From: Gordonia hankookensis
GTDB lineage: Bacteria > Actinomycetota > Actinomycetes > Mycobacteriales > Mycobacteriaceae
Reading direction: 5' to 3'
Length of the DNA: 64,000 nt
NCBI RefSeq assembly: GCF_014673215.1
Contig: NZ_JACWMS010000003.1
Location: forward strand, 620,001 to 684,000
In this document: piece by piece, positions 55,823 to 64,000 of the stretch
Position numbering within the stretch: the first letter of the stretch is position 1
Layout of the letters: the number at the start of each line of letters is the position of its first letter
Made by a program: the position numbers and the translations under genes
The notes under the pieces: generated by a model
What the model was told of the DNA's origin: nothing
The model's input: only the letters and a program-made list of their open reading frames with translations
Databases searched by the model: none

Positions 55823-56950
55823 ATGGCGAACAGTGTTCCCGACGATTTCGTCCCCGGACTGGAGGGCGTGGTCGCGTTCACCACCGACATCGCCGAACCC
55901 GACAAGGACGGCGGCAATCTCCGCTATCGCGGGGTCGACATCGAAGACCTGGTCGAGAACCACGTCACCTTCGCCGATGTATGGGCGCTCCTGGTGGACG
56001 GCCGCTTCGGCGACGGCCTCCCCCCGGCCGAGCCGTTCCCGCTGCCGATCCACACCGGCGATGTCCGCGTCGACGTCCAGGCCGCGCTGGCAATGCTCGC
56101 GCCGATCTGGGGATACCAGCCACTGCTCGACATCGACGACGCCACCGCGCGCGCCAATCTGGCGCGGGCGTCGGTCATGGCGCTCTCCTATGTCGCCCAG
56201 TCGGCTCGCGGCATCCATCAACCGGCCGTCCCCCAGCACGTCATCGACGACTGCGACACGGTCACCGCCCGCTTCATGACCCGCTGGAAGGGCGATCCGG
56301 ATCCCCGCCACATCCGGGCCATCGATGCCTACTGGGTCAGTGCCGCCGAACACGGTCTCAACGCCTCGACGTTCACCGCCCGGGTGATCGCGTCCACCGG
56401 CGCCGACGTCGCGGCCTCGCTGTCGGGAGCGATCGGCGCGATGTCGGGCCCGCTCCACGGCGGGGCACCGGCCCGTGTCCTGCCGATGATCGAAGAGGTC
56501 GAGCGGACCGGCGACGCCCGCGGCCTGGTGCGGGGCGTACTCGACCGCAAGGAGAAGCTGATGGGCTTCGGTCACCGGGTCTATCGGGCCGAGGACCCCC
56601 GGGCGCGGGTACTGCGCCGCACCGCACAGGAGCTCGATGTGCCCCGCTACGAGATCGCGGCGGCCCTCGAACAGGCCGCCCTGACCGAATTGCGCGAACG
56701 CCGCCCCGATCGTGCCATCGAGACCAACGTGGAGTTCTGGGCCGCGGTGATCCTCGACTTCGCCGAGGTGCCGACCCACATGATGCCTGCGATGTTCACC
56801 TGCGGCCGCACCGCGGGCTGGTGTGCACACATCCTCGAGCAGAAGCGCCTGGGCAAACTCGTCCGACCGGCCGCGATCTACACCGGACCGGCGCCACGCC
56901 GCCCCGAAGACGTCGCCGGATGGGGCGAACTGGTCAAGCCCGGCCTCTGA
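55823..56950 (+). CDS. citA: Second citrate synthase, CitA type
   Basis: 375 residues from MANSVPDDFVPGLEGV, with AGGTGG six bases before it; the GTG at 55814 is less likely. Type I-like short citrate synthase: SGAIGAMSGPLHGGAPARV, MGFGHRVYRAEDPRARV, and NVEFWAAVILDFAEVP. Mycobacteria also carry a second synthase (Rv0889c, from memory). Its share of flux or its real substrate (a 2-methylcitrate role cannot be ruled out) is not shown. Confidence 0.85.
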   Translation: MANSVPDDFVPGLEGVVAFTTDIAEPDKDGGNLRYRGVDIEDLVENHVTFADVWALLVDGRFGDGLPPAEPFPLPIHTGDVRVDVQAALAMLAPIWGYQPLLDIDDATARANLARASVMALSYVAQSARGIHQPAVPQHVIDDCDTVTARFMTRWKGDPDPRHIRAIDAYWVSAAEHGLNASTFTARVIASTGADVAASLSGAIGAMSGPLHGGAPARVLPMIEEVERTGDARGLVRGVLDRKEKLMGFGHRVYRAEDPRARVLRRTAQELDVPRYEIAAALEQAALTELRERRPDRAIETNVEFWAAVILDFAEVPTHMMPAMFTCGRTAGWCAHILEQKRLGKLVRPAAIYTGPAPRRPEDVAGWGELVKPGL

Positions 56951-56958
56951 CGCCCTCT

Positions 56959-57029
56959 CCTCCTGCCCTGCCCCTCCTGCCCTGCCCCTCCTGCTGCGCC
57001 GTTCTGCTGCGCCGTTCTGCTGCGCCGTT
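56959..57029. repeat. Short tandem repeats after the citrate synthase gene
   Basis: Two runs lie in the convergent gap: 14-bp CCTCCTGCCCTGCC, two full copies and part of a third (56959-56993), and 13-bp CTGCTGCGCCGTT, three exact copies (56991-57029). Pyrimidine-rich and without coding potential. Replication slippage is the simplest origin. Confidence 0.8.
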
Positions 57030-57047
57030 CTGGCCGCACCTTCGGCG

Positions 57048-58679
57048 TCAGCCGATGTCGCGACGGTGGAAGGCCAGTTGCGCGGCGACGGCGAACAGCG
57101 CTGCGATGACGAGCAGCACCACGATCGGGAGCCAGTGCATCGGCTCCAGCGGCACCGCGGGCGCGTGGGAGAAGGGAGAGAGGTCGCGCGCCCACTGCGG
57201 CAGGCTGAACATCCCCGACAGCGGGCCGAGGAACAGGGCGGCGATCACCACCAGCCAGCCGATCGGGACCAGCATCGGGCGAATCGCGTAGAGGGCGACG
57301 GCGACACCGGTGACGAGCAGCGCAGCCGGGATCTGGACTCCGGCGGCCGCGAGGTTGTCGCCCACCGCGCTCCAACCCCCACCGGCCACGCCGTCACCCA
57401 CCGTCATCCCGAGTGCGGCAGCGATGAGGATCACCACCACCCCGACGGCTGCGGTCGCCGCGTACACGGCCAGGTATCGCGAACGCGCCGTCGGTGTGAC
57501 GAGCAGGACCTCGGTGCGCGACGACACCTCCTCTGATCGCATCCGGGTCACCAGGTTGACCGACCATGCACTCGCCGCCACGGCGAGAAACGTCATCATC
57601 GTCGAGCCGAACAACGTGCTCAGACTGCCCTGCAGACCGGACTGCTCCAGCACCCGACGCATCTGTTCGTTGTCGCCCGCCAACTCGTCCACCGACGGCT
57701 GGAGAAATCCGATGACCAACGCGTACAAGGTGATTGCCGATATCCACGACACGAGCAACGAGCCCGACAGCCGCATCGCGACGGCCCCGACCGACGACAA
57801 CCTCGCCGATGACGCCGGCCCGGGACGTGGCTGGATCACACCCGCGTCCATGTCGCGGCCGAGGGCGAACCGGGCCGCGAGACCCACACCGAGCGCCGCG
57901 ACGGCAAGCGATGCGACGGCAGGCCACGGGTTGTTCGCGCCGAACGGATCGATGAGTTCGGCCCACCCGACCGGCGTAATCCAGCGCAACCACGACCATG
58001 TGTGGTCGACGTCGGCGACGCCGCGCAGCACGTAGCCGGCAAGCACGATCGAACTCGCGGTCAGGTTGGCGATGTGCGACGTCTTCGCGATCTGGGCGGA
58101 CACCAGGGCCACTCCGACGGCCGCCATCGCGGTCGTCGCGTACTGCCCGAACACCGCGATCACGTCGCCGACGCTCGCCCCGAGCGGGAACAGCATGATC
58201 GACATCCCCAGCGCGACCACCACACAGAAGACCGTCGCCACCACGGTCGCCGCCCACACGGAGGCCAATGGTCCGGTCGCGCCCGCGCGCAGCAGTTCCG
58301 CGCGCCCGAGTTCCTCCTCCTTCCGCGTCTGTCGGACCACCATCATCACGGCGCACACCGCGAGAGCGGCGATCATGAACAGCCCCGCCCGCCACACGGT
58401 CACCGCGGCAGCGGAGTCGATGTGGTCCAGTGGGCCGAGCAGGAATCGGAAGGCCGAGTTCGACCCGGCACCGACCTGCAGGGCGGCTCGCTTGTCCGGT
58501 GTCGGATACGAGCCGGCGATGGTGGCGGCGGTGGACAGGTTGATCAGCAGGAAGACGACCAGAGTGATCACGATGATCCACCGCTCGCGGCGCGACATCA
58601 GCCGGATGAGCCGGCCGGATTTCGCGAGCAGGGCGCGCCCGCCACCGATCGATGTCGATGCCGGGGCGATCGTCGCCAT
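57048..58679 (-). CDS. ABC-2 exporter permease, tandem (polyketide-exporter type)
   Basis: 543 residues from the ATG that overlaps the ATPase stop (ATGA). About twelve membrane helices, as in two fused six-helix ABC-2 permeases. RQTRKEEELGRAELLRAGA and MRSEEVSSRTEVLLVTPTARS are the two matching polar loops that face the ATPase. Exporters of this kind work with a single DrrA-like ATPase, here the next gene, and are often induced by the toxic compound through a TetR regulator. Confidence 0.85.
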   Translation of the reverse strand: MATIAPASTSIGGGRALLAKSGRLIRLMSRRERWIIVITLVVFLLINLSTAATIAGSYPTPDKRAALQVGAGSNSAFRFLLGPLDHIDSAAAVTVWRAGLFMIAALAVCAVMMVVRQTRKEEELGRAELLRAGATGPLASVWAATVVATVFCVVVALGMSIMLFPLGASVGDVIAVFGQYATTAMAAVGVALVSAQIAKTSHIANLTASSIVLAGYVLRGVADVDHTWSWLRWITPVGWAELIDPFGANNPWPAVASLAVAALGVGLAARFALGRDMDAGVIQPRPGPASSARLSSVGAVAMRLSGSLLVSWISAITLYALVIGFLQPSVDELAGDNEQMRRVLEQSGLQGSLSTLFGSTMMTFLAVAASAWSVNLVTRMRSEEVSSRTEVLLVTPTARSRYLAVYAATAAVGVVVILIAAALGMTVGDGVAGGGWSAVGDNLAAAGVQIPAALLVTGVAVALYAIRPMLVPIGWLVVIAALFLGPLSGMFSLPQWARDLSPFSHAPAVPLEPMHWLPIVVLLVIAALFAVAAQLAFHRRDIG

Positions 58680-59590
58680 CACGCCGGCTCCTTGTCCCCG
58701 TACGCGTGCAGGAACAGCTCCTCGAGGCTCGGCGGTTCGACGGCCAGGGTTCGGACGTCGAGTCCGGCCAGGGCGGTCGTGACCGCGGCCAGACCACCGT
58801 CGGCGACCGTGAACGTCACACCGTCGCCGTCGGACTCGAAATCGTGCACGTCCGCTAGGGTCGCCAGGCCCGACACGTCACCCGCGACCGTCGCCGTCAC
58901 GCGCGATCGACGAAGGTGCCGCAGCTCGGCGAGGGTGCCCGACTGGACAGTCTTCCCCCCACGGATGATCGTGACGGTCTCGCACAACTCCTCGACCTCG
59001 GCGAGAATGTGACTCGACATGAGTACCGCCGACCCGTTCCGGGCTCGTGCGGCGACACAGTCCGCGAACTCGCGCGTCATCAGTGGGTCGAGTCCGGAGG
59101 TCGGTTCGTCGAGGATCAACAACTCGGTGTCGGCGCACAACGCCGCGATCAGCGCGACCTTCTGCCGGTTGCCCTTCGAATAGGTCGACGCCTTCTTGGT
59201 GGGGTCGAGCTCGAATCGATCGATGAGTTCGGCCTTGCGCGTGGCAGATTCGCTCCGCAGGTCGCGGAGCGACAGCAGCAGGTCGATACATTCACCGCCC
59301 GAGAGTTGCGGCCACAGGCTCACGTCACCCGGGACGTAGGCCAGGCGCCGATGGATCGACACCGCGTCGGCGAGTGGATCGGCACCGAACACCCGCACCC
59401 GGCCACCGTCGTGCCGGTACATCCCCAGCACGACCCGGATCGTCGTCGACTTACCCGCGCCGTTGGGACCGAGGAAACCGGCCACCTCGCCGGCACGCAC
59501 CTGTAGGTCGAGACCGTCGAGGGCCTGGAAGGAACCGAATCGCTTGCGCAGTCCGGTCACGTCGATCACCGGATCATGTTGTCGGGTCAT
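58679..59590 (-). CDS. ABC-2 exporter ATP-binding protein
   Basis: 303 residues from MTRQHDPVIDVTGLRKRFG; a second ATG three bases earlier is equally possible. Walker A GPNGAGKST near residue 42, signature YSKGNRQKVALIAAL, Walker B LLILDEPTSGLDPLM, switch histidine in MSSHILAEVEELC. It overlaps the TetR gene end by 17 bp, so the three genes form one operon. Confidence 0.92.
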   Translation of the reverse strand: MTRQHDPVIDVTGLRKRFGSFQALDGLDLQVRAGEVAGFLGPNGAGKSTTIRVVLGMYRHDGGRVRVFGADPLADAVSIHRRLAYVPGDVSLWPQLSGGECIDLLLSLRDLRSESATRKAELIDRFELDPTKKASTYSKGNRQKVALIAALCADTELLILDEPTSGLDPLMTREFADCVAARARNGSAVLMSSHILAEVEELCETVTIIRGGKTVQSGTLAELRHLRRSRVTATVAGDVSGLATLADVHDFESDGDGVTFTVADGGLAAVTTALAGLDVRTLAVEPPSLEELFLHAYGDKEPA

Positions 59591-60230
59591 CATGTTCCTC
59601 TCGGTATGCCAGGACTGCGTCGAGCAGGGAGTCGTCCGCCATGACGCCGTGAACGGCCATCTCGGTGGCGGGGACCACCACGCGATCGACGTAGGACCGC
59701 AGGATTGCGCCTGCGTCCGACCAGTCGTCCGGCGGATGCATCACCACATCCACCAGTAACGCGCCCATGGACTGGGCGACCATGTATCGGGCCCTTGCCT
59801 TCTCGTCGCGTGAGGGACGAATCGTGCCGGCCGCCACCCCGCCACGGAACGTCTCCTCGGCGTCGTCGGCGAGATGGTCGAGGAGTTGTCGCGCCATGTC
59901 GCCACCCGCCTGCAGACTGCGGATGAGGTAGACGATGCGGGGACCGTCCTCGTCCATCGAGTCCATCTTGGCCAGAATCCCGTCGAAAGCCGGTGCACCC
60001 GGACGTCTTTCGATGCTGGACTCGTTGACCTCACGGGTCCGCCGCAACACGTGTTCATCACACTCCGCCCGGAGCTTCTCCTTGCTGCCGAAGTGATGGA
60101 TCACCAGAGCGGGGCTCACGTGCGCAGACTCGGCGATCGCCCGCACCGTCGCGGAGAACCCGTCACGGGCGAACACCTCGATGGCGGTGTCGCGCAGACG
60201 GGCCCGGGTGGTCCGGTCGCCGGCGTCCGT

Positions 60231-60239
<9 letters not shown>
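59574..60239 (-). CDS. TetR-family regulator of the ABC-2 exporter
   Basis: 221 residues from MRSTDAGDRTTRARLRDTAI. HTH at residues 12-60 with AIEVFARDGFSATVRAIAES and HVSPALVIHHFGSKEKL, then a ligand domain. A clean promoter ends seven bases before this ATG, so the mRNA is leaderless; the ATG at 60275 lies on its -35. Two operator copies overlap promoter and start, the classic layout for autorepression and for control of the exporter behind it. Confidence 0.85.
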
Positions 60240-61513
<1,274 letters not shown>

Positions 61514-61833
61514 CCCACCCCCACACCCCACCCCACCCCACCCAACCCACACCCCACCCCGCAGCCGCGACGGTTCCCGTCATCCGCGCCCCCGTTTGGG
61601 CATCGCGGATGACAGAAACCGTCGCGGCTGCGGGGTCTGGCGTTGGCGGGATTCTGTGGAAGGCATGAGCGTAGGGTGGCGCATGGGTCACTTGTGACAC
61701 ACCTGCCCCTGTGGCAGCATGCGCCACAGCCTTGCTGATCTGCGGTTTTGCCGCGTGTCCCACGGCTCGGCGACCCACCGGTGGTCTAACCTGACCCCAA
61801 TGCCCGCACTCGTGGTCACTGGAGGAGGAGCAG
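61514..61833. other. 320-bp gap between serC and sepH
   Basis: The first 45 bases are a C-rich low-complexity stretch (CCACCCC repeats). Next comes the long hairpin described separately. Between the hairpin and sepH is unique sequence ending with GGAGGAGGAG, a strong ribosome binding site for sepH. Short open frames across the gap are not supported. Confidence 0.7.
61556..61636. repeat. Long inverted repeat (33-bp arms) after serC
   Basis: Left arm 61556-61588 begins ACCCCGCAGCCGCGACGGTT and ends CATCCGCG; right arm 61604-61636 is its reverse complement at 31 of 33 positions, with a 15-base loop (GTTTGGG inside). Two differences fall together in the middle. It is too long and exact for a usual terminator and has no T-run, so a REP/MITE-like element serving as terminator is likely. 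Confidence 0.85.
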
Positions 61834-62835
61834 ATGCGTGAGCTACGCGTCATCGGCGTCGAGGCCGACGGCACCCATGTGATCTGCCAGGACCCGGAGT
61901 CGGGTGAGAAGTACCGGATCGCGGCCGACGAGCGCCTCCGCGCCGCCGCACGCGGTGACATCTCACGATTGGGGCAGATCGAGATCGAAATGGAAAGCTC
62001 ACTGAGGCCGCGAGAGATACAGGCCCGCATCCGGGCCGGTGCAAGTGTGCCGGAGGTCGCGGCACTGGCCGGGGTTCCGGTCGACAAGATCGAGCGTTTC
62101 GCCCATCCCGTCCTCCTCGAGCGCGCCCGGGCCACCGAGCTGGCCTCGATGTCGCACCCGATCCGCGAAGACGGCCCGTCCGTCTCGACCCTCGGTGAGG
62201 TCGTCGCCGAGGCCCTGACCGCGATGGGCCACAACCAACAGGACGTGGAATGGGACGCCTGGAAGGGCGACGACGGCCACTGGGTGGTACAGGTCGGCTG
62301 GCACGTCGGCTGTACCGACAATCACGCCCACTGGCGCTTTCAGCCCGGCGCCCACGGTGGCACGGCCGATCCGCTCGACGACCTCGCCGACGAGCTGACC
62401 CATCCCGAGGCCATTCCGCCGCGCAGGCGACTGACGCCGGTGGCCACCCCGGATCTGACGCCACATGCCGAGGTCGACCCGGTCGCGGGCACCTACGCCG
62501 ACGGTCATGACGAGGTGACCGTCGATGCCGACCGTCTGATCGATGCACAGCGCACCCGCGGTGGATCTCAGCAGCCGGGCCACGACGAACACGGCACGGT
62601 CGCCATCGATTTCGGCGGTCGCGACGACGCGACCTGGACAGAGCCCGATTCTCGGCCCGCGGACGCCTCCGAACGCGACGACGACGTGGCGCCTGCGGCC
62701 ACCACCGCCTCCGGCGAGCACACCGACAACCAGGCCTCTGCCCCGTCGACGAAGCCTCGACGCAAGTCGCGCAAGCCTGCGGTCCCCGCATGGGAAGACG
62801 TTCTGCTCGGCGTCCGCAGCAACGGCAACAGCTAG
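61834..62835 (+). CDS. sepH: SepH, actinobacterial FtsZ-associated septation protein
   Basis: 333 residues. N-terminal DUF3071 domain (RELRVIGVEADGTHVICQDP, then IQARIRAGASVPEVAALAGV with its HTH-like part) and a long acidic, low-complexity C-terminal half ending in a basic KPRRKSRKPAVPAWEDVLLG, as in SepH that helps FtsZ assemble. GGAGGAGGAG stands upstream. Length and domain order are normal. Confidence 0.92.
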   Translation: MRELRVIGVEADGTHVICQDPESGEKYRIAADERLRAAARGDISRLGQIEIEMESSLRPREIQARIRAGASVPEVAALAGVPVDKIERFAHPVLLERARATELASMSHPIREDGPSVSTLGEVVAEALTAMGHNQQDVEWDAWKGDDGHWVVQVGWHVGCTDNHAHWRFQPGAHGGTADPLDDLADELTHPEAIPPRRRLTPVATPDLTPHAEVDPVAGTYADGHDEVTVDADRLIDAQRTRGGSQQPGHDEHGTVAIDFGGRDDATWTEPDSRPADASERDDDVAPAATTASGEHTDNQASAPSTKPRRKSRKPAVPAWEDVLLGVRSNGNS

Positions 62836-62844
62836 TCTCTCGAC

Positions 62845-63642
62845 GTGTCGGCACGCGCAGTCACCCTCTGGTTCATCGACAGCGACAACCCAGTTGCAGA
62901 GCTCGCCTCCCCCACCAATGACGTTGTCGCAGCACAGAAATTGGCCGAGGCGATCTACGGCGACCGGGTACTGGTCCCGTTCGCGGACACCGATCTCGCG
63001 ACCGCCGCCGCTGCGCAGGACGCCCACGTGTACGCCGGCTGGTACGGGCGACTGGCCGTCATCACCTGTTCGCTGTTCGCGACCACCCAGCCATCGACGC
63101 TGACCCGGACGATCGCGTCCATCCGGCCGAGCTCGGCAGCGACGGTGCTCTACACCGATCCCGAGACGGCGACCGGCACCTTCGCACGATGGGAGCACGG
63201 CGAGCTCCGCAGATCATTCGGGGCGGATCCGGTCACCATCTTCGAGGATTGTGGACTCCCGTACCCGTTCGAGCGGGAGTTCTGGGCCGGCGAGCATCCC
63301 CTTCGTTATGCGCCCGGCGTGGCTCCGGAACCGCTGGCATTGCCGTTTCACCCGCAGCACCTCGCGGAGCAGGCGAACCGGCAATGGCTGGGTTTCCGGT
63401 TCACCCGCCCGCGTATCGAAGGTGATCACGATCCGGCGCGAATCCCGGTCACCGCCTTCGCGATCCACCCTGCCGATTACGTACCGGGAGAATCGGATTG
63501 GCAGGACTACCGAAGCCGCAGCCAGGTGCCGGTCGAGCATCGCCCCTCGGACGACACCCCGAATCCCGCACCGGAACATGAGCCGGTCCGTCCCACCCGA
63601 CAACGAGGACGGATCGCCCGCTACTTCGGTTTCGGCAACTGA
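62845..63642 (+). CDS. Conserved actinobacterial protein, DUF6928-like
   Basis: 265 residues from a GTG nine bases after sepH. The N-terminus AVTLWFIDSDNPVAELAS and the middle GWYGRLAVITCSLF, FARWEHGELRRSFGADP and EREFWAGEHPLRY recall the family listed as DUF6928 (from memory). No enzymatic motif; basic C-terminal tail RGRIARYFGFGN. Co-directional with sepH and probably in one operon. Confidence 0.65.
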   Translation: MSARAVTLWFIDSDNPVAELASPTNDVVAAQKLAEAIYGDRVLVPFADTDLATAAAAQDAHVYAGWYGRLAVITCSLFATTQPSTLTRTIASIRPSSAATVLYTDPETATGTFARWEHGELRRSFGADPVTIFEDCGLPYPFEREFWAGEHPLRYAPGVAPEPLALPFHPQHLAEQANRQWLGFRFTRPRIEGDHDPARIPVTAFAIHPADYVPGESDWQDYRSRSQVPVEHRPSDDTPNPAPEHEPVRPTRQRGRIARYFGFGN

Positions 63643-63656
63643 CGGGGTGCCACCTG

Positions 63657-63995
63657 TCATCGGCCCATCGCGAGGAGTGCCACCGTCGAGCCGAATCCGG
63701 CCAGCAGGCCGATGATGCTGCCCCACACGATCCATCGCCAGACAGGTCGCTCACGCAGATCCCAGAGGGTCCACCCGAGGCCGCCCGTGACCACCACGAC
63801 GGCCGCCAGCCCGAGCCAGCTGAGCACGCCACCGATGAGTTCGTAGACACCGACGAGCAGGCATGTGGCGAAAAGGGCGCAGATCGCCGAGACCAGCAGA
63901 CCGAGAACCCACGGCGTCGGCTCGTCGACGACCCGGTCGGCATCCGGCACCGACAGACGGATCCGACGTCGGCTGTCGCGATCTGTCGAGATCAT
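63657..63995 (-). CDS. Small membrane protein, DUF2537 (Rv0882-like)
   Basis: 112 residues from MISTDRDSRRRIRLSVPD, four bases before the window end, so a longer start outside is possible. Four hydrophobic helices (PWVLGLLVSAICALFATC, LLVGVYELIGGVLSWLGL, AAVVVVTGGLGWTLWDL, GSIIGLLAGFGSTVALLA). Convergent with the preceding gene. Rv0882 next to sepH in mycobacteria fits the position. Confidence 0.75.
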   Translation of the reverse strand: MISTDRDSRRRIRLSVPDADRVVDEPTPWVLGLLVSAICALFATCLLVGVYELIGGVLSWLGLAAVVVVTGGLGWTLWDLRERPVWRWIVWGSIIGLLAGFGSTVALLAMGR

Positions 63996-64000
63996 CCGTC

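Overview
The window is high-GC DNA with ATG, GTG and TTG starts, many 4-bp ATGA/GTGA gene overlaps and mycobacteria-like gene content (SepH, CtpE, Rv0909/Rv0910-like proteins, GltA2/CitA pair, DUF2537). It is a chromosomal piece of a mycolic-acid actinomycete, most likely Gordonia or a close relative (inference from gene content). I saw no tRNA, rRNA, phage, IS element or CRISPR.

Layout. 0-8.1 kb: the 3' end of an ABC ATPase and two permeases of a 2-aminoethylphosphonate-type importer, the proline catabolic pair pruA-pruB, a MOSC protein, an orphan AAA ATPase and an LLM flavin oxidoreductase. 8.5-24.7 kb: a complete benzoate/catechol route. benA, benB and an unusual benC-FCD-benD fusion run rightward. 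catR-catB-catC-catA run leftward from a shared control region. benR (LuxR/LAL type) follows ben. pcaF-pcaD-pcaI-pcaJ with a divergent LysR gene finish the path to succinyl-CoA and acetyl-CoA. This part is dotted with five loci of one REP-like repeat family (GGTCTCGATACG...CTACTCGACC), which also brackets a small GIY-YIG nuclease gene. I found no copy to the right of 20.3 kb.

24.7-29.6 kb: a flavin electron-transfer operon (FMN-binding lipoprotein, ApbE, RnfD-like membrane/FNR fusion), then a membrane-anchored binding-protein/VWA protein. 29.6-34.6 kb: an Rv0910-like SRPBCC protein, mpg, an Rv0909-like antitoxin, ctpE and an Rv0906-like metallohydrolase. 34.7-44.5 kb: TetR gene, membrane protein, xdhC, NCS1 permease, an enoyl-CoA hydratase, a flavin monooxygenase, and an XRE-led ABC-2 exporter operon. 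44.5-57 kb: a second hydratase, photolyase, FKBP, citrate synthase gltA with a sugar kinase, pxpB-pxpC, an MpaB-like oxygenase, a 2OG-Fe(II) oxygenase, an MFS transporter with pdxH, and a second citrate synthase. 57-64 kb: a TetR/ABC-2 exporter operon, serC, a very long hairpin, sepH and two conserved small genes. From about 29 kb rightward the gene content recalls the M. tuberculosis Rv0881-Rv0910 neighbourhood (from memory, with many insertions).

Together, the left third is a catabolic block (phosphonate, proline, benzoate) delivering acetyl-CoA and succinyl-CoA to the TCA cycle. The right two thirds are mostly conserved housekeeping plus regulated exporters. The most unusual items are the BenC-FCD-BenD triple fusion, the nuclease gene bracketed by REPIN-like repeats, and an SRPBCC/antitoxin pair split by a glycosylase gene whose start codon overlaps that of the SRPBCC gene.
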